The translations under genes and the position numbers were made by a program. DNA of 64,000 nucleotides, taken from NCBI RefSeq assembly GCF_004770475.1, contig NZ_RQHK01000017.1, forward strand, positions 186,001 through 250,000. Reading direction: 5' to 3'. The stretch comes from Leptospira mtsangambouensis. GTDB lineage: Bacteria > Spirochaetota > Leptospiria > Leptospirales > Leptospiraceae. Every line of letters begins with the position of its first letter. Position 1 is the first letter of the stretch. This document shows, one piece after another, positions 53,391 to 63,948 of this stretch. The notes under the pieces are model-generated. The model worked only from the letters and a program-made list of their open reading frames with translations, was not told where the DNA came from and did no database searches.

Positions 53391-55403
53391 CTAGTCTATT
53401 TTTTTGAAATTCACACGCCTATTTCGTGAACGTCCCTCTTCCGTTTCGTTTTCTGAGATTGGCTGCGAATAATGGTAAGCTTGTACCTTCATTCGTTCCT
53501 TAGGAACACCTTTCAATCTCAAATACTGATACACAGAAAGAGCTCTATCTTCACTCAAACTGATATTGTATTCCTTATTCCCTATATTATCAGTATGTCC
53601 ACCAATTTCAACTTTTTCATTCTTATGTTGGATAAGGAAGTCAGCAAAAAGATCCAATTTTTTCTTATCTTCATCGCTCAATGTTCGTTCGTTGAACGGG
53701 AAATAAATAATTGTATTGTACAAACTGTCAAAGTCATTTAAATTTCTGAGGTAAAGGACAGTTTCTTTCCCTTCCATAGACAGAATTTTATCTTTTGCAA
53801 ATAAGAAAGTTTCTTCTTTAAATCCTTTTGCTCTCACCAAAATCTCAAAATCCATAGTAGGTGATTTTTCTAATTCGAAACGACTGTCTTTAGATTCTAA
53901 AGATTTTCCTTTGCGAGTAAGATCATCGAAGTAATGACAAATCGCATTGGGAATGACAAGGTCGGTTTTTTTGTCTTTCACCACAAATCGAATCCCTTGG
54001 ATGGTTTTATCAGGTCGTTCGTCTTTGGTAGGGCGAATGGGCTGTAATATGATCTGAGAATATTGTTCTTTGTCCTTTCCTACATTTCCCCTTAAATCCA
54101 AAAGCAGTTCTGTCGGATGGAATCCTGGCGAAGAAACTTCGACTCGATAGAGTTTTCCGGTTTTGATAGTCGTTCTAAAATTCTCTGCATCGGCAAGTGA
54201 AAGATCTCCTCCAATTCGTTTGGAAGTTATCACCTGAATGGGTCTTGTATCATCATAGATTTTTAATGTGGAATCAAGACCGATCATAATCGCTTCGGAA
54301 CCATCTAAAACAAGACCACGAAAAACAAATTCATAAGTACGGCGTAGGTCTTCGGGAACCATGGTTCGATAGATATCAAATTGGCCTTCTCCGCCAGGAC
54401 GGTTCGAAGAAAAATAAAACCATAAGTCATCAAAGGTAACTGAGATTCCTTCGTTATCACTCTCTTCCCAAAGACTGTAAGTGGAATAATCAGCAGGAGT
54501 ATCAAATGGAAATCCCGTGGATTCGCCTGACAACTGTACCTTGGTATTAAATGGAGATCCTAATAAAACTGGAGTCTCAAAACTATTTTGTGATTCATTG
54601 TATTCACTATAATAAAAACTAAACTTCCGATTCTTATCATCTCGATTAGAACTAAAATATAATCTCAACCCATCCCAATGAAAGTTGGGACTAATTTCAT
54701 CATCCTTGGAATTAATCGACATACCAATAGAAATTGGTTTTTGCCAAACCCCGTCTCTACATTTGATTTTTGGCTTGTCCGGATTAATTTCCTTTGATTG
54801 GGTAATTGGTTCTCGTTTAGAGATCCAAAGGTCAAAACCTCCCATTCCTCCTGGTCGATTGGAAGAAAAGACCATCGAACAACCATCAGGTGAAATCGCA
54901 GGCATTTTATCTTCAAAATGAGAGTTGATTTCGCTAACATGATTCGGAATCGACCAGAGACCAGTCCTTGGATTAATTTTGGTATAATAAATATTTAAAC
55001 CATCATATCCTTCCCGATTCTTTTTTGGATCTGCCTGAGTTTTATCCCGAACAGAAGTAAAATAAAGTTCGTAAGGTTTTTCCTCTTCATCGAAAAGGAT
55101 CGAAAACATCCCTTCAAAATTAGTTGTGTTCAGTTCTCGAAAATTCTTTGGCGGAGACCAAACTGGCAATTTCATCCGGTCAGGAAAACTTAAGTTCTCT
55201 GAAATCCAAATATCCATTCCGCCCTCACCACCGGGCCGGTTGGATTGGAAAACAAGATACCTTCCCGTAGGAGAAATGATGGGGTTGTACTCTACATTTT
55301 GAGTATTGAGTGGCTGGTAGAACCTTACATCCTTCACCTTCGGTAAAGGCTGCGCCAGGATTGGGAGTGCCGAAATGATTAAGGAAATAAGGAATTTTTT
55401 CAT
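53391..55403 (-). CDS. OmpA-family protein with PD40/WD40-like beta-propeller repeats
   Basis: 670 residues with a signal peptide ending near LPILAQP. Several PD40 repeats follow (about 35-350), recognisable by recurring YLVFQSNRPGGEGGMDIW, CSMVFSSNRPGGMGGFDLW and WFYFSSNRPGGEGQFDIYR. Then come two beta domains (about 360-540) and a C-terminal OmpA domain with GGHTDNIGNKEYNISLSEDRA cut by family spacing, which binds peptidoglycan. It probably links the outer membrane or periplasm to the wall. It heads the minus-strand operon through hisS. Its promoter lies in the 94-base gap to folP. Confidence 0.9.
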   Translation of the reverse strand: MKKFLISLIISALPILAQPLPKVKDVRFYQPLNTQNVEYNPIISPTGRYLVFQSNRPGGEGGMDIWISENLSFPDRMKLPVWSPPKNFRELNTTNFEGMFSILFDEEEKPYELYFTSVRDKTQADPKKNREGYDGLNIYYTKINPRTGLWSIPNHVSEINSHFEDKMPAISPDGCSMVFSSNRPGGMGGFDLWISKREPITQSKEINPDKPKIKCRDGVWQKPISIGMSINSKDDEISPNFHWDGLRLYFSSNRDDKNRKFSFYYSEYNESQNSFETPVLLGSPFNTKVQLSGESTGFPFDTPADYSTYSLWEESDNEGISVTFDDLWFYFSSNRPGGEGQFDIYRTMVPEDLRRTYEFVFRGLVLDGSEAIMIGLDSTLKIYDDTRPIQVITSKRIGGDLSLADAENFRTTIKTGKLYRVEVSSPGFHPTELLLDLRGNVGKDKEQYSQIILQPIRPTKDERPDKTIQGIRFVVKDKKTDLVIPNAICHYFDDLTRKGKSLESKDSRFELEKSPTMDFEILVRAKGFKEETFLFAKDKILSMEGKETVLYLRNLNDFDSLYNTIIYFPFNERTLSDEDKKKLDLFADFLIQHKNEKVEIGGHTDNIGNKEYNISLSEDRALSVYQYLRLKGVPKERMKVQAYHYSQPISENETEEGRSRNRRVNFKKID

Positions 55404-55497
55404 CTGCCGTCTCTCCTATGTATCGACCAAATGGAAATTTCTGCCAAGGGAAAAATAAGGCTTTTAGGGGTGCGTTTACCGATAAACCTTTTCATTC

Positions 55498-56313
55498 ATG
55501 GCCGAAATCTTCGGAATCTTAAACATTACCACAGACTCCTTTAGTGACGGGGGGAAATTTTTAAACCCTGATGATGCGATCAACCAAGGGACCAAACTAC
55601 TTCAAGAAGGGGCCGATTGGCTGGATGTATCGGGCCAATCATCGAACATCAATGCGAATTTAGTCTCTGAAGAAGAGGAATGGAAACGAGTGGAACCTGT
55701 CATTAGACATTTTGTTCCCAAAGGTGTCCGAATCAGCCTAGACAGTTTTCGTCCAGAGGTACAAAGAAAGGGTATTGAGGCAGGAGTACGTTGTCTTAAT
55801 GATATCACTGGATTTACCTATGATGGTGATCGTAGTTTTTTAAGTTCTTATATTAAAAAATACCCAGAACTTATATTCATCATCATGCATTCGCATAACA
55901 AAAATATTGCGAAATTTAAATCAGATTTAAGTCCTGAAATTGTAATCAAAAAGATCCAAGTTTTTTTTAGGGACCGTCGCTCCGAACTGATATCAATGGG
56001 GATTCCAGAAACGGCCCTAATTTATGATCCAGGTATGGGTTTTTTTCTTAGTGAAAATCCAATGGTTTCTTTTCGGGTTTTACAAGAATTAGATATTCTT
56101 AAGTTGGAATTCCCCCAACTAATGTTAGGTGTATCCAGGAAATCGTTTTTAGGAAATATACTTGGAAATTTGCCGACAGTAGATAGAGAATTTGCTACCT
56201 TAGCCTGCGAACTTTATCTATTAAAAAATAAAATTCCTTTCATACGGACGCATAACGTAATCAAGTTAAGACAGGCAGAAAAAATATGGAATTTATGCCA
56301 AGGAAATGAATGA
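55498..56313 (+). CDS. folP: dihydropteroate synthase
   Basis: 271 residues. FolP joins p-aminobenzoate to the pterin diphosphate in folate synthesis. The key loops are present: GILNITTDSFSDGGKF near the start, VSGQSSN, ISLDSFRPEV, CLNDITGF, IYDPGMGFF and GVSRKSFLG. It is a cytosolic TIM barrel of normal length. The substitution of DVSGQSSN for the more common DVGGESTRPG block is a mild departure. The start ATG is 94 bases from the divergent OmpA-like gene. It is followed by the convergent TPR lipoprotein gene. Confidence 0.93.
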   Translation: MAEIFGILNITTDSFSDGGKFLNPDDAINQGTKLLQEGADWLDVSGQSSNINANLVSEEEEWKRVEPVIRHFVPKGVRISLDSFRPEVQRKGIEAGVRCLNDITGFTYDGDRSFLSSYIKKYPELIFIIMHSHNKNIAKFKSDLSPEIVIKKIQVFFRDRRSELISMGIPETALIYDPGMGFFLSENPMVSFRVLQELDILKLEFPQLMLGVSRKSFLGNILGNLPTVDREFATLACELYLLKNKIPFIRTHNVIKLRQAEKIWNLCQGNE

Positions 56314-56344
56314 ATTCCTAACAAGTCAAAATTGATTATGATTT

Positions 56345-57268
56345 TTAACTTCTACCCGAACGAACAGCTTTCCTAATATCTTTTCCTTCTTTAGATAGAG
56401 TTGGAAAAAAAACTGATTCAGGAACAGAGTAGCCCTTTTCAACCGCCTTACGATAGTAAGGCAAAAGATTGTCCCATTTGGGACTGTCCTTCAATACAAA
56501 TAAGGTATCACGCCAAACTTCTAAAAAACTAATTTGAGTTTTTTCGCTAGCGGTAGCTGATTCTGCCCATTTCAGGGCTTCTTCATAACGCCCTAATTCA
56601 TAATTTGCTTTGGTAAAATAAAAATGGAATTCCTTATTTTTTTTAGCAGCCACTTCTAAAGACTTTGCATAATCGAGCAAACTGTACCAATTATTTTTTT
56701 GTACTTGAATGTCTGCCATTCCATACAAAGCGTTCTCATGAAATGGAACTACTTCTAAAATTTGATTAAAATAACCTTCCGCATAAGAATAGTTACCTGT
56801 TTGCAAATAGTAATTTGCCAACTCTTCATAGGAATACAGTTCCCATCCTTTCACACGAGAAAGTGCATCCAATAAGACCACTCGTTCATCCGTTCGCAAT
56901 CGAAGATCCAATTCTTTTAAAATATTGGTATATGTGACTGACGAGCGAGATGGAGCTTCTTTTGCAATTTTTTGTTTCAGAGTTTCGTATTCATCCAACA
57001 AAAAATAAAACCGTAGTCGGTTTAAGTGGACAACAATTTCATTTGGATTGGTTTGAATGCATTTATCCCAAACAACTTCCGCTTGGTCCAACTGAATGGT
57101 TTTTGACAATCGGATACCTTCTGCATTGCATTCAGTGGCAGCAGAATTCGAAAGTTCCAAAAACAAAGTATCTGATTCTAATTCATCTTGTTTTGCTATG
57201 GGATAACGACATCCCCATAAAATCAAAGTATGACAAAGGAGTAGAATGTAAAAAATGCAAAATCTCAA
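56345..57268 (-). CDS. TPR-repeat lipoprotein
   Basis: 307 residues starting at TTG 57268, one base after the stop of the upstream TPR gene. The signal ends in a lipobox (LILWGC, Cys near residue 20). The mature protein is a chain of helical pairs with TPR character (for example YLQTGNYSYAEGYFNQILEV and KANYELGRYEEALKWAESA), about five to six repeats. It should be a periplasmic or membrane-anchored scaffold. It converges with folP. Confidence 0.75.
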   Translation of the reverse strand: MRFCIFYILLLCHTLILWGCRYPIAKQDELESDTLFLELSNSAATECNAEGIRLSKTIQLDQAEVVWDKCIQTNPNEIVVHLNRLRFYFLLDEYETLKQKIAKEAPSRSSVTYTNILKELDLRLRTDERVVLLDALSRVKGWELYSYEELANYYLQTGNYSYAEGYFNQILEVVPFHENALYGMADIQVQKNNWYSLLDYAKSLEVAAKKNKEFHFYFTKANYELGRYEEALKWAESATASEKTQISFLEVWRDTLFVLKDSPKWDNLLPYYRKAVEKGYSVPESVFFPTLSKEGKDIRKAVRSGRS

Positions 57269-57269
57269 T

Positions 57270-58175
57270 CTAAGGTAACCTTTCTGGTTCTGTCTTTTCC
57301 TTCATCTTTTGAGCAAATACTAAATATTGCATCGCTTTTTCCGGGTTTCCATTGAAAAGATACAACAAACTCAAATCCAATGCTTCCTGCGCATCGGGAG
57401 GAGAGAACTCTTCTGGGTTCTCTTTCGAAAGTTCCAGTTTCGTTTGAAATTCCTTTAACTTCAATTTTGCTTTGGATTGGATACGAACTAAACTTTCATG
57501 AACAACTTCATCTTCTTCTTTCCAAGCGGCTTGCAAACTTTCATTAAAATTTGTGAATCCCACATCCTCTTTTACCATAGTTGAAAGCAAAGTAGCAGAT
57601 GCTTTATAATTTCCCTGTTTTGCGAGAATTTCTGATTGGATGATTTTTAACTGAGCATTTCCCGGATACAAAATCAAATAACGTTCAATCATCTTTAAAC
57701 TTTCTGGAAAACGATTCCTTTCGTAATAAAACATCGCAAGCCCTCCTAAAGCTGATTTATGGTTTGGTTCGATTTTAATTACATTACTTAGATATACTTC
57801 GGTTTTCTCATCATTGCCTAACTTCTGATAGGCTTGCGCGAGTAATAGATGTGCAGAAATAAACTTTTTTTCAAAGGTTAAGGTTTGTTTAAGAAAACTA
57901 ATCGCTTTTTCTGTTTCCTCATGTTTATAAAGTGAAACAGCCAAGTTATAACAATTTTTAACGTTTGCATGAAGTTTATAGGCTTTAGAAAACAAAGGAA
58001 TGGCTTCTGCGTGTTTTCCTTGTTTTGCATAAACCACACCCAAATTTTGTAATGCCAAATGGTAATTGGGATCTTTTTCGAGTAAAAGTTTGTATTGTGA
58101 TTCGGCACGATCCCATTCCCCGTTTCGTTCCAAACGGACTGCCTCATTGAATAAAGCTTGGATTTCTTGTGCCAT
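57270..58175 (-). CDS. tetratricopeptide repeat protein
   Basis: 301 residues with no signal peptide. At least five TPR units are readable: WDRAESQYKLLLEKDPNYH, ALQNLGVVYAKQGKHAEAIP, AISFLKQTLTFEKKFISAHL, DEKTEVYLSNVIKIEPNHKS and a later FPESLKMIERYLILYPGNAQ. A coiled C-terminal region follows. It is a cytosolic protein-interaction scaffold; partners are unknown. It is translated together with the TPR lipoprotein gene, and lies 108 bases from the divergent rlpA gene. Confidence 0.85.
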   Translation of the reverse strand: MAQEIQALFNEAVRLERNGEWDRAESQYKLLLEKDPNYHLALQNLGVVYAKQGKHAEAIPLFSKAYKLHANVKNCYNLAVSLYKHEETEKAISFLKQTLTFEKKFISAHLLLAQAYQKLGNDEKTEVYLSNVIKIEPNHKSALGGLAMFYYERNRFPESLKMIERYLILYPGNAQLKIIQSEILAKQGNYKASATLLSTMVKEDVGFTNFNESLQAAWKEEDEVVHESLVRIQSKAKLKLKEFQTKLELSKENPEEFSPPDAQEALDLSLLYLFNGNPEKAMQYLVFAQKMKEKTEPERLP

Positions 58176-58283
58176 ACAGACCGATTATCGTTTCAGAAAC
58201 GAATCTCCCCTTAGAAATTTTATCATGCGAATGGAAAAACCTTCCGAAAGGTACACACAAGAGTCCAGAGGAAGGGGAAAGTT

Positions 58284-59168
58284 ATGCAAAGACTCATACT
58301 TTTATCCATAATATTGTGGCTAGTATCCTGCAGTTCAGCAGATGCCACCCGTAGAGATTATAGTGCATCCGGGGATCCGGAGGATATTTTTTTTGAACGT
58401 TCTGGGAAGTCAAAACCAGCAAGTAACACGAAATCAGATGACCCAGTGGCGCGTTCTATCATTGACGATTTAGATTCCAATGGAAAAACATCAGCGCCTA
58501 CTGGTGTAGCAGCCATCCCTACCAAAAAACCAACAACACAATTTGATGAAGTTGGTTTATCTTCTTGGTATGGACAAAAATTCCAAGGTCGCCCTACTGC
58601 GAGTGGTGAACCTTTTGACCGCATGAAAATGACAGGCGCACATAGAACACTTCCCATTGGTAGTGTAGTCAAAATCCAAAACCTAGAAAACAACAAAGAA
58701 GCTGTGGTTCGGATCAATGACCGCGGACCATTTGTTGATGAACGAATTGTGGATGTATCTGAAAAAACAGCGGAGATCCTCGAATTTAAGGACAAAGGTG
58801 TTACCAAAGTTGGGATCAAAGTTCTTAAAAAAGGGGAAGAAGATCTTGCGGATGATTTAGATGACGCAGACCTTCTAGACGATGCTCCTGCAAAACCAGA
58901 AAAATTGACTCCGGTAAAACCAGGTGCAGTGAAACCAATTGCGGCCGGCAAAGGATTTACTGTGCAAGTGGGAGTGTTTCAAGAAAAGGAACGAGCTCTA
59001 AAATACCAAGAAAACATGAAATCTGAGTACAACCAATCCGTGTTCGTCACTCCCCGAGATGGAAAGTTCGTCGTTCAAGTTGGTGATTTTGCAGACCGCG
59101 CAAAAGCAGAATCTCTCAAATCAAAATTAAAATATGATGGGATTGATTGTTTTATCGCCAATCGTTAG
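58284..59168 (+). CDS. rlpA: RlpA-like lipoprotein with DPBB and SPOR domains
   Basis: 294 residues. The lipobox is LVSC (Cys near residue 16). A low-complexity linker (about 17-90) leads to the double-psi beta-barrel domain (about 92-185): GLSSWYGQKFQGRPTASGEP, then LPIGSVVKI and INDRGPFVDERIVDVS. A SPOR domain closes the protein (about 222-294), starting FTVQVGVFQEKERALKYQ. RlpA trims glycan strands that lack stem peptides, and SPOR sends it to division sites. GGAAAGTT precedes the ATG. The acidic stretch DLADDLDDADLLDDA links the two domains. Confidence 0.92.
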   Translation: MQRLILLSIILWLVSCSSADATRRDYSASGDPEDIFFERSGKSKPASNTKSDDPVARSIIDDLDSNGKTSAPTGVAAIPTKKPTTQFDEVGLSSWYGQKFQGRPTASGEPFDRMKMTGAHRTLPIGSVVKIQNLENNKEAVVRINDRGPFVDERIVDVSEKTAEILEFKDKGVTKVGIKVLKKGEEDLADDLDDADLLDDAPAKPEKLTPVKPGAVKPIAAGKGFTVQVGVFQEKERALKYQENMKSEYNQSVFVTPRDGKFVVQVGDFADRAKAESLKSKLKYDGIDCFIANR

Positions 59169-59183
59169 ATTTGACCATTCCCT

Positions 59184-59216
59184 CCGAGCAAATGGCTGTC
59201 TTGCTGATTTGCTCGG
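59184..59216 (+). terminator. perfect 10-bp hairpin after rlpA
   Basis: CCGAGCAAAT (59184-59193) and ATTTGCTCGG (59207-59216) are perfect complements with a 13-base loop, starting 15 bases after the rlpA stop. The bases that follow are GACGGTAGG, not a U-tract. Its position suggests a terminator or mRNA 3' stabiliser; the remaining 75 bases up to the next ATG hold its promoter. Confidence 0.55.
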
Positions 59217-59291
59217 GACGGTAGGAAAATGAATTGATTTCGCATTTCTGCCTGTTACGATTTCGTATTAAATTAGCAACTAGAAGACCCT

Positions 59292-62200
59292 ATGAGTGAA
59301 AGCATAATATCCGTTGACCACATACTAACAAATTATTACACATTCGGTAGTTTAATTGTCACTGTCCTCCTTGCGGTCTTGACTACATTCTTTTTCTCTC
59401 TAAAAGACAGAACGGTCGCAACTAAACATATGGGGCTTGCATGTTTGTTTTTATGCCTGTTCCAATTCGGATACCTATTAGGGGCTTTTTACTACCATCC
59501 CATTGCTTCCTACCACCGTTGGATCACCGGTGGGTTCATTATTTTTGGAATCATTCATTTTGGTCAGTTCTTCTTCCGTTTTCCAGATAACGAAAGTCCA
59601 AAAGCTGCATCCATTATATTGTTTGTTCTGCATGCTATTGCCATCGTTGTTGTTTTGTGGTTTCTTGTTACTGTTTCACAAGGAGAAAGAAAATACCATT
59701 TCACTGCTCACCACTGGGATTTTAATTCAGAAGGACCAAGCAGGATTTTAAGTTTATTCATAGCTGCTTATTCATTTATCAACTTCTTAGTTTTACCAGG
59801 TTATCGATTGTTCCACGTGAACAAAGAAAAACGTGGAACTCTTTTTATTATGTTAATTGCTGCACTCATTGCAGCAGTTGTGCCAAACATAACAAACGTT
59901 ATGAGCCGTGATGGTGCAATGGAACGATCCACTTACCTCACAGCCCTCGTATTACTTTTTACTTTCACATTCTTTATCATTACAATTTCTTTTATCAACA
60001 ACAGTAGTGAAAGAACAACCTTTATGGTTAAAATTGTAGGAATTTCATTTGTGACAATCCTACTCATCATGCAAGCCTTCAGTTACTTGGTAGACCAAGA
60101 AAAAGAAACCTCTTTTGATAATACGGCAATCCAAAAGGCACTCCGTGTTGCGGAAGGAGGAGAACGATCCAAAGATATATTATTTGTCATCGAATCCGAT
60201 TCTTCAGGCCAAAGTCTAAAAAAGGCTTACTTACCTTCCTCTGTTAATTTAGATTTACCTTTAGTACAAGCAGATCTTTATAATACGGCATTATATGATG
60301 AGGTGGTCAATATTAGTGAAGCGGATTACAGAAAAACTCTCAAGGCGAGTTTAACAAAAACTCCTTATTACTTTGAAGGTTATAAAAATGCAATCATTCA
60401 ATTTTTGGAAGAGAATCCTGATACAGAAGGCGGAGAATTAAAAGCGGAAGTTTCCAAATTAATTGAAAAACTCAATCGTAGAACCTTCATCAACACGAAC
60501 AAACTTGCTGACATTTTACCTGATCAGTTCTGTGAAGAAGGTGTCAAATACGTTGAAAAAGTAAAAAACGTAGACACGTTCCGTGATGCCATTCTCAAAC
60601 ATGTAAACGATTGTAAATGGGATGGTAAAGAAATATCAGGGGCAGACCTCCGCGTGGAAATGTTGAAGTTCTTCCGATATTTCAAACCAGATTTAACCAG
60701 ACACTATAGAAAAGATTTAGATGGCGTTTCGCATTACATTGCTTATATGACTTATGATGCGAAAAATAAAATCAACAGAGAAGTTGGTTTTAACTACCGT
60801 GACTATCGTGCTTACATGCACAAATCAGCAAAACTCGAACTAGTGATCCTTGCCATTGTGATGTTCGTGTTATTAGTAGTATTCCCGTTATTCTTTCGAT
60901 CAGCACTTGTGAATCCACTGTATGCCCTACTCGCAGGGGTCGAAAAAGTAAACCAAGGAAATTTAGAAGTAGAAGTTCCGATTAAGGTAAATGATGAGAT
61001 CGGATTTTTGGCTGAATCATTCAACGGGATGGTTTCTTCCATTCGAGATGCAAGACGTGAACTCCAAGACTACGCAGAGAATCTAGAAGAAAAAGTAAAA
61101 GAAAGAACCAAAGAACTTCAAGAGAAAATGGATGAGATCCATCGATTGAAAGTGCAACAAGATGGTGATTACTTCCTCACTTCCTTACTAGCAAAACCAT
61201 TATTTTTTAATGCAAATAAATCAGATAACATCCGCTGTGACTTCTTTGTTCACCAAAAGAAAACTTTCGAATTCCGAAATAAAACCGGAGATCTCGGTGG
61301 TGATATTTGTATCACAGGAAACTTAAAATTAGGAAAACCTGATGATTTCCAACGATATACCATGGTGATGAACGGTGATGCAATGGGAAAATCCATGCAG
61401 GGTGCCGGTGGTTCCTTGGTAATGGGTGTGGTTATGAATTCCATTATGGCTCGATCTGCAGGTAACAAACGGATCCTCAATCGAACACCGGAAGAATGGC
61501 TTACCGATGTATATGAAGAAGTAAATGCAGTATTCAAGTCTTTTAGTGGAACAATGGTAATCTCTGCCACTGTCATGTTGATTGATGACGAATCAGGAAA
61601 AATATGGTATTTTAACGCAGAACACCCTTACAGCATTCTTTATCGAGATGGAAAAGCAAGTTTCATCGAAGATGAATTAAAACTTCGTAAACTTGGATTG
61701 GATTCTGAATATCCATTCGAAGTACAAACATTCCAACTTCTGCCTGGTGACCAATTGATCCTTGGATCCGATGGGCGTGACGATATCGACCTCACTCCCG
61801 ATGAAGATGTTAGAACTATCAACGAAGATGAAACGATGGTTCTGCGATTTGTAGAACAAGCTGACGGTGATATCTATGAAGTTGAAAAATTAGTCAAAAA
61901 AGCAGGTGATGTCACAGATGATATCTCCATGCTCAGCGTTGTTTTTAAGAGCGAAAAGACTCCAGTTCATCATGCTCCGGAAAAGGATGATCTTTCCCAC
62001 CAACCTGTTGATGACTTTTTTGACACACCAGGTGATGATTGGGACGAAGCACTCACAACCTCGGGTGCATTCGAAGAAGGAAAAATTCTCTACCAAAATG
62101 GTGAAATTGAAAGAGCCATCACTGTCATGAAAAAAGCTTTCCTAGGTGATCCAACCAACCAAAAACTAAATAAGTTTTTGGGTCTTGTGAGTTACAAAGG

Positions 62201-62519
62201 AAAGGAATATGATATTGCAGCAAAAGTTCTCACTGAATTCCTAAAAGAAAATGAAGGTTCAGGTGAATATTGGTATTACTTAGCAATGTCCGAAAAAAAA
62301 CTTGGAAACTACGAAAGTGCACTAAAAGCAGCGCAAGAGGCATTAAAATACGATCCGGAAAATTTCCAAAATCTAATTAACCTTGCTGACGTTAGTCGAT
62401 TGCTCGGGAATGTTGATCGAGCCGTTACTTATGTAACTCGGGCTCAATCCATTGATCCAACAAATAAAAACGTCCTCAAACTTTCAAAGTTACTAGAAAA
62501 AGCGACTAGCCTCAATTAA
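59292..62519 (+). CDS. membrane SpoIIE-type phosphatase with HAMP and TPR domains
   Basis: 1075 residues. About seven helices (roughly 15-255) resemble a 7TM sensor, followed by a large outside domain (about 270-515), an eighth helix (about 520-540), a HAMP domain ([21 protein letters not shown] and onward), a coiled coil, the PP2C/SpoIIE domain (about 640-890) and three TPR repeats (about 925-1065). The catalytic acids are kept: [30 protein letters not shown] and DDISMLS. It is a signal-driven phosphatase with a built-in docking domain. It ends in an 8-base overlap with the facing chemoreceptor gene. Confidence 0.88.
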   Translation: MSESIISVDHILTNYYTFGSLIVTVLLAVLTTFFFSLKDRTVATKHMGLACLFLCLFQFGYLLGAFYYHPIASYHRWITGGFIIFGIIHFGQFFFRFPDNESPKAASIILFVLHAIAIVVVLWFLVTVSQGERKYHFTAHHWDFNSEGPSRILSLFIAAYSFINFLVLPGYRLFHVNKEKRGTLFIMLIAALIAAVVPNITNVMSRDGAMERSTYLTALVLLFTFTFFIITISFINNSSERTTFMVKIVGISFVTILLIMQAFSYLVDQEKETSFDNTAIQKALRVAEGGERSKDILFVIESDSSGQSLKKAYLPSSVNLDLPLVQADLYNTALYDEVVNISEADYRKTLKASLTKTPYYFEGYKNAIIQFLEENPDTEGGELKAEVSKLIEKLNRRTFINTNKLADILPDQFCEEGVKYVEKVKNVDTFRDAILKHVNDCKWDGKEISGADLRVEMLKFFRYFKPDLTRHYRKDLDGVSHYIAYMTYDAKNKINREVGFNYRDYRAYMHKSAKLELVILAIVMFVLLVVFPLFFRSALVNPLYALLAGVEKVNQGNLEVEVPIKVNDEIGFLAESFNGMVSSIRDARRELQDYAENLEEKVKERTKELQEKMDEIHRLKVQQDGDYFLTSLLAKPLFFNANKSDNIRCDFFVHQKKTFEFRNKTGDLGGDICITGNLKLGKPDDFQRYTMVMNGDAMGKSMQGAGGSLVMGVVMNSIMARSAGNKRILNRTPEEWLTDVYEEVNAVFKSFSGTMVISATVMLIDDESGKIWYFNAEHPYSILYRDGKASFIEDELKLRKLGLDSEYPFEVQTFQLLPGDQLILGSDGRDDIDLTPDEDVRTINEDETMVLRFVEQADGDIYEVEKLVKKAGDVTDDISMLSVVFKSEKTPVHHAPEKDDLSHQPVDDFFDTPGDDWDEALTTSGAFEEGKILYQNGEIERAITVMKKAFLGDPTNQKLNKFLGLVSYKGKEYDIAAKVLTEFLKENEGSGEYWYYLAMSEKKLGNYESALKAAQEALKYDPENFQNLINLADVSRLLGNVDRAVTYVTRAQSIDPTNKNVLKLSKLLEKATSLN

Positions 62520-62529
62520 TTGAGGTTAG
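62506..62529. terminator. 24-bp near-perfect palindrome holding both convergent stop codons
   Basis: CTAGCCTCAATT (62506-62517) and AATTGAGGTTAG (62518-62529) are mirror complements, with one G-U pair. The stop codons of both convergent genes (TAA at 62517-62519 on plus, TGA at 62514-62512 on minus) lie inside. It probably ends both transcripts, though no U-tract follows. Confidence 0.55.
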
Positions 62530-63948
62530 TCCCTGATCTTCCATCGTTTTGATTTCTAAATACTGAATATAGGAATCAAATATTTTACTGAGTTCATTAA
62601 AGTGTTCTTGTAACTTAGATCTTTCTTGTTTTACTTTCACCGAATCATTTTGAACAATCGCTTCTTTGATATGGATGGCGCAAGTATGTAATTCACGATG
62701 GGGAATTTCCAACTGATCATGAATGGCTTTTTGTTTTGCATCCAATACTGAACTTTGATAATACCACAAACCCATTTTACAAAGCATATGGTTTAACTGA
62801 GGAAATAGATTTACATTTCCAGTTGCAATTGCTTGGTCAACTGCCTGTACCCAATGGATATGATCTAATCTCCTTTGAAAAATAAATTCCAATAACCAAA
62901 CCGAATTTTGATTCGTTATTAATTTTACAGTATTTTCAATTTTGGCAAATATCGCTTCAAAATCAGTTTTTGTTCGAACACTATGATCTGAAAGTACATG
63001 AACTTGGTTGGATATACTTGTAGAATCATTGGCAATATTTTGAGAAGCAACCCCTACTTCACGAAGTTTAAATTCCAAATCATGGAATTGAGTGATCAAA
63101 ATTTGAATTTCACTTAAATTTGTTTTGGATTCTTTTCTATTAGATACAACGGAAGATTCAATGGCTTGGATTTTTTCAATGATTTCAATGAGAACGGAAG
63201 TTCTGGTTTTTGAATTTTCTTGGAATTCCAAAAACCGAGATCTAATATGTTGAGCAGATTCTTGGATTGTTTTGACTGCTACTTTGGTATTTTCGGCTAA
63301 CTTGGAAACCCCATCCGCAACCACGGAAAAACCTCTTCCTTCTTCACCTGCACGGGCCGCTTCAATGGACGCATTGAGTGCCAATAAATTTGTACGATCC
63401 GAAATATCTTTTACCAATTGAATATTTTCGTTAATTTTTTGAAGATCGTTATACAAAAGTTGAATTTCGACTTCATTTTTTTGGTTTTCAACTTTCACCC
63501 ATAACGATTGTTTAGCGATCGTTTCAATTTCCTTTGTTGTTTTTTCTAAACTATCAACTAATTCAATATTTCTTTGTCCCGTTGCATCAAAGGTTTTTAG
63601 TGTTTCTGAAATTTGAAATGAAACAGAGTGAATCACAGCATCTAATTCTTCCGCACTACTGGCTAGATTGGCTGAAATATCACTAAAATGCGAAAGCCCC
63701 GATACAAATTGGGATTGTAAATGTTCAATGTTTTTAAGGTTCGTTGAAGTTCCGAGAATAGAAACAGCAATTTCATCAGCAGAGGATGTAATCAAACCTC
63801 TTAATTTTCGTTGTAATTCTAAAAGATTTAAAATCTCAGAATCATTCGATTTCTCAATGGAACTGTTACGAATGATATGTTCACGGATCGATTTACGATT
63901 CCGTATTAAAAACTCTTTTGTAGAGTCGTTTGATCTAAAATGAAACAT
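62512..63948 (-). CDS. soluble chemoreceptor with C-terminal CZB zinc-binding domain
   Basis: 478 residues with no membrane helix. The signalling tip is [20 protein letters not shown] followed by [18 protein letters not shown] (about residues 184-220), the most conserved part of methyl-accepting chemotaxis proteins. The C-terminus is a CZB domain: [30 protein letters not shown] and [12 protein letters not shown] carry the His3-Cys zinc ligands. Cytoplasmic CZB receptors such as Helicobacter TlpD sense oxidants, for example hypochlorite, through the zinc-bound Cys. It should join the CheA/CheW arrays. It has 52 bases of upstream sequence in the window, where nothing else is seen. Confidence 0.9.
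   Translation of the reverse strand: MFHFRSNDSTKEFLIRNRKSIREHIIRNSSIEKSNDSEILNLLELQRKLRGLITSSADEIAVSILGTSTNLKNIEHLQSQFVSGLSHFSDISANLASSAEELDAVIHSVSFQISETLKTFDATGQRNIELVDSLEKTTKEIETIAKQSLWVKVENQKNEVEIQLLYNDLQKINENIQLVKDISDRTNLLALNASIEAARAGEEGRGFSVVADGVSKLAENTKVAVKTIQESAQHIRSRFLEFQENSKTRTSVLIEIIEKIQAIESSVVSNRKESKTNLSEIQILITQFHDLEFKLREVGVASQNIANDSTSISNQVHVLSDHSVRTKTDFEAIFAKIENTVKLITNQNSVWLLEFIFQRRLDHIHWVQAVDQAIATGNVNLFPQLNHMLCKMGLWYYQSSVLDAKQKAIHDQLEIPHRELHTCAIHIKEAIVQNDSVKVKQERSKLQEHFNELSKIFDSYIQYLEIKTMEDQGLTSIN

Noticed and set aside
58358..58951. A 197-codon minus-strand frame inside rlpA
   Set aside because: Antisense to clear DPBB and SPOR coding; low-complexity Ser/Arg/Pro content typical of a shadow frame.
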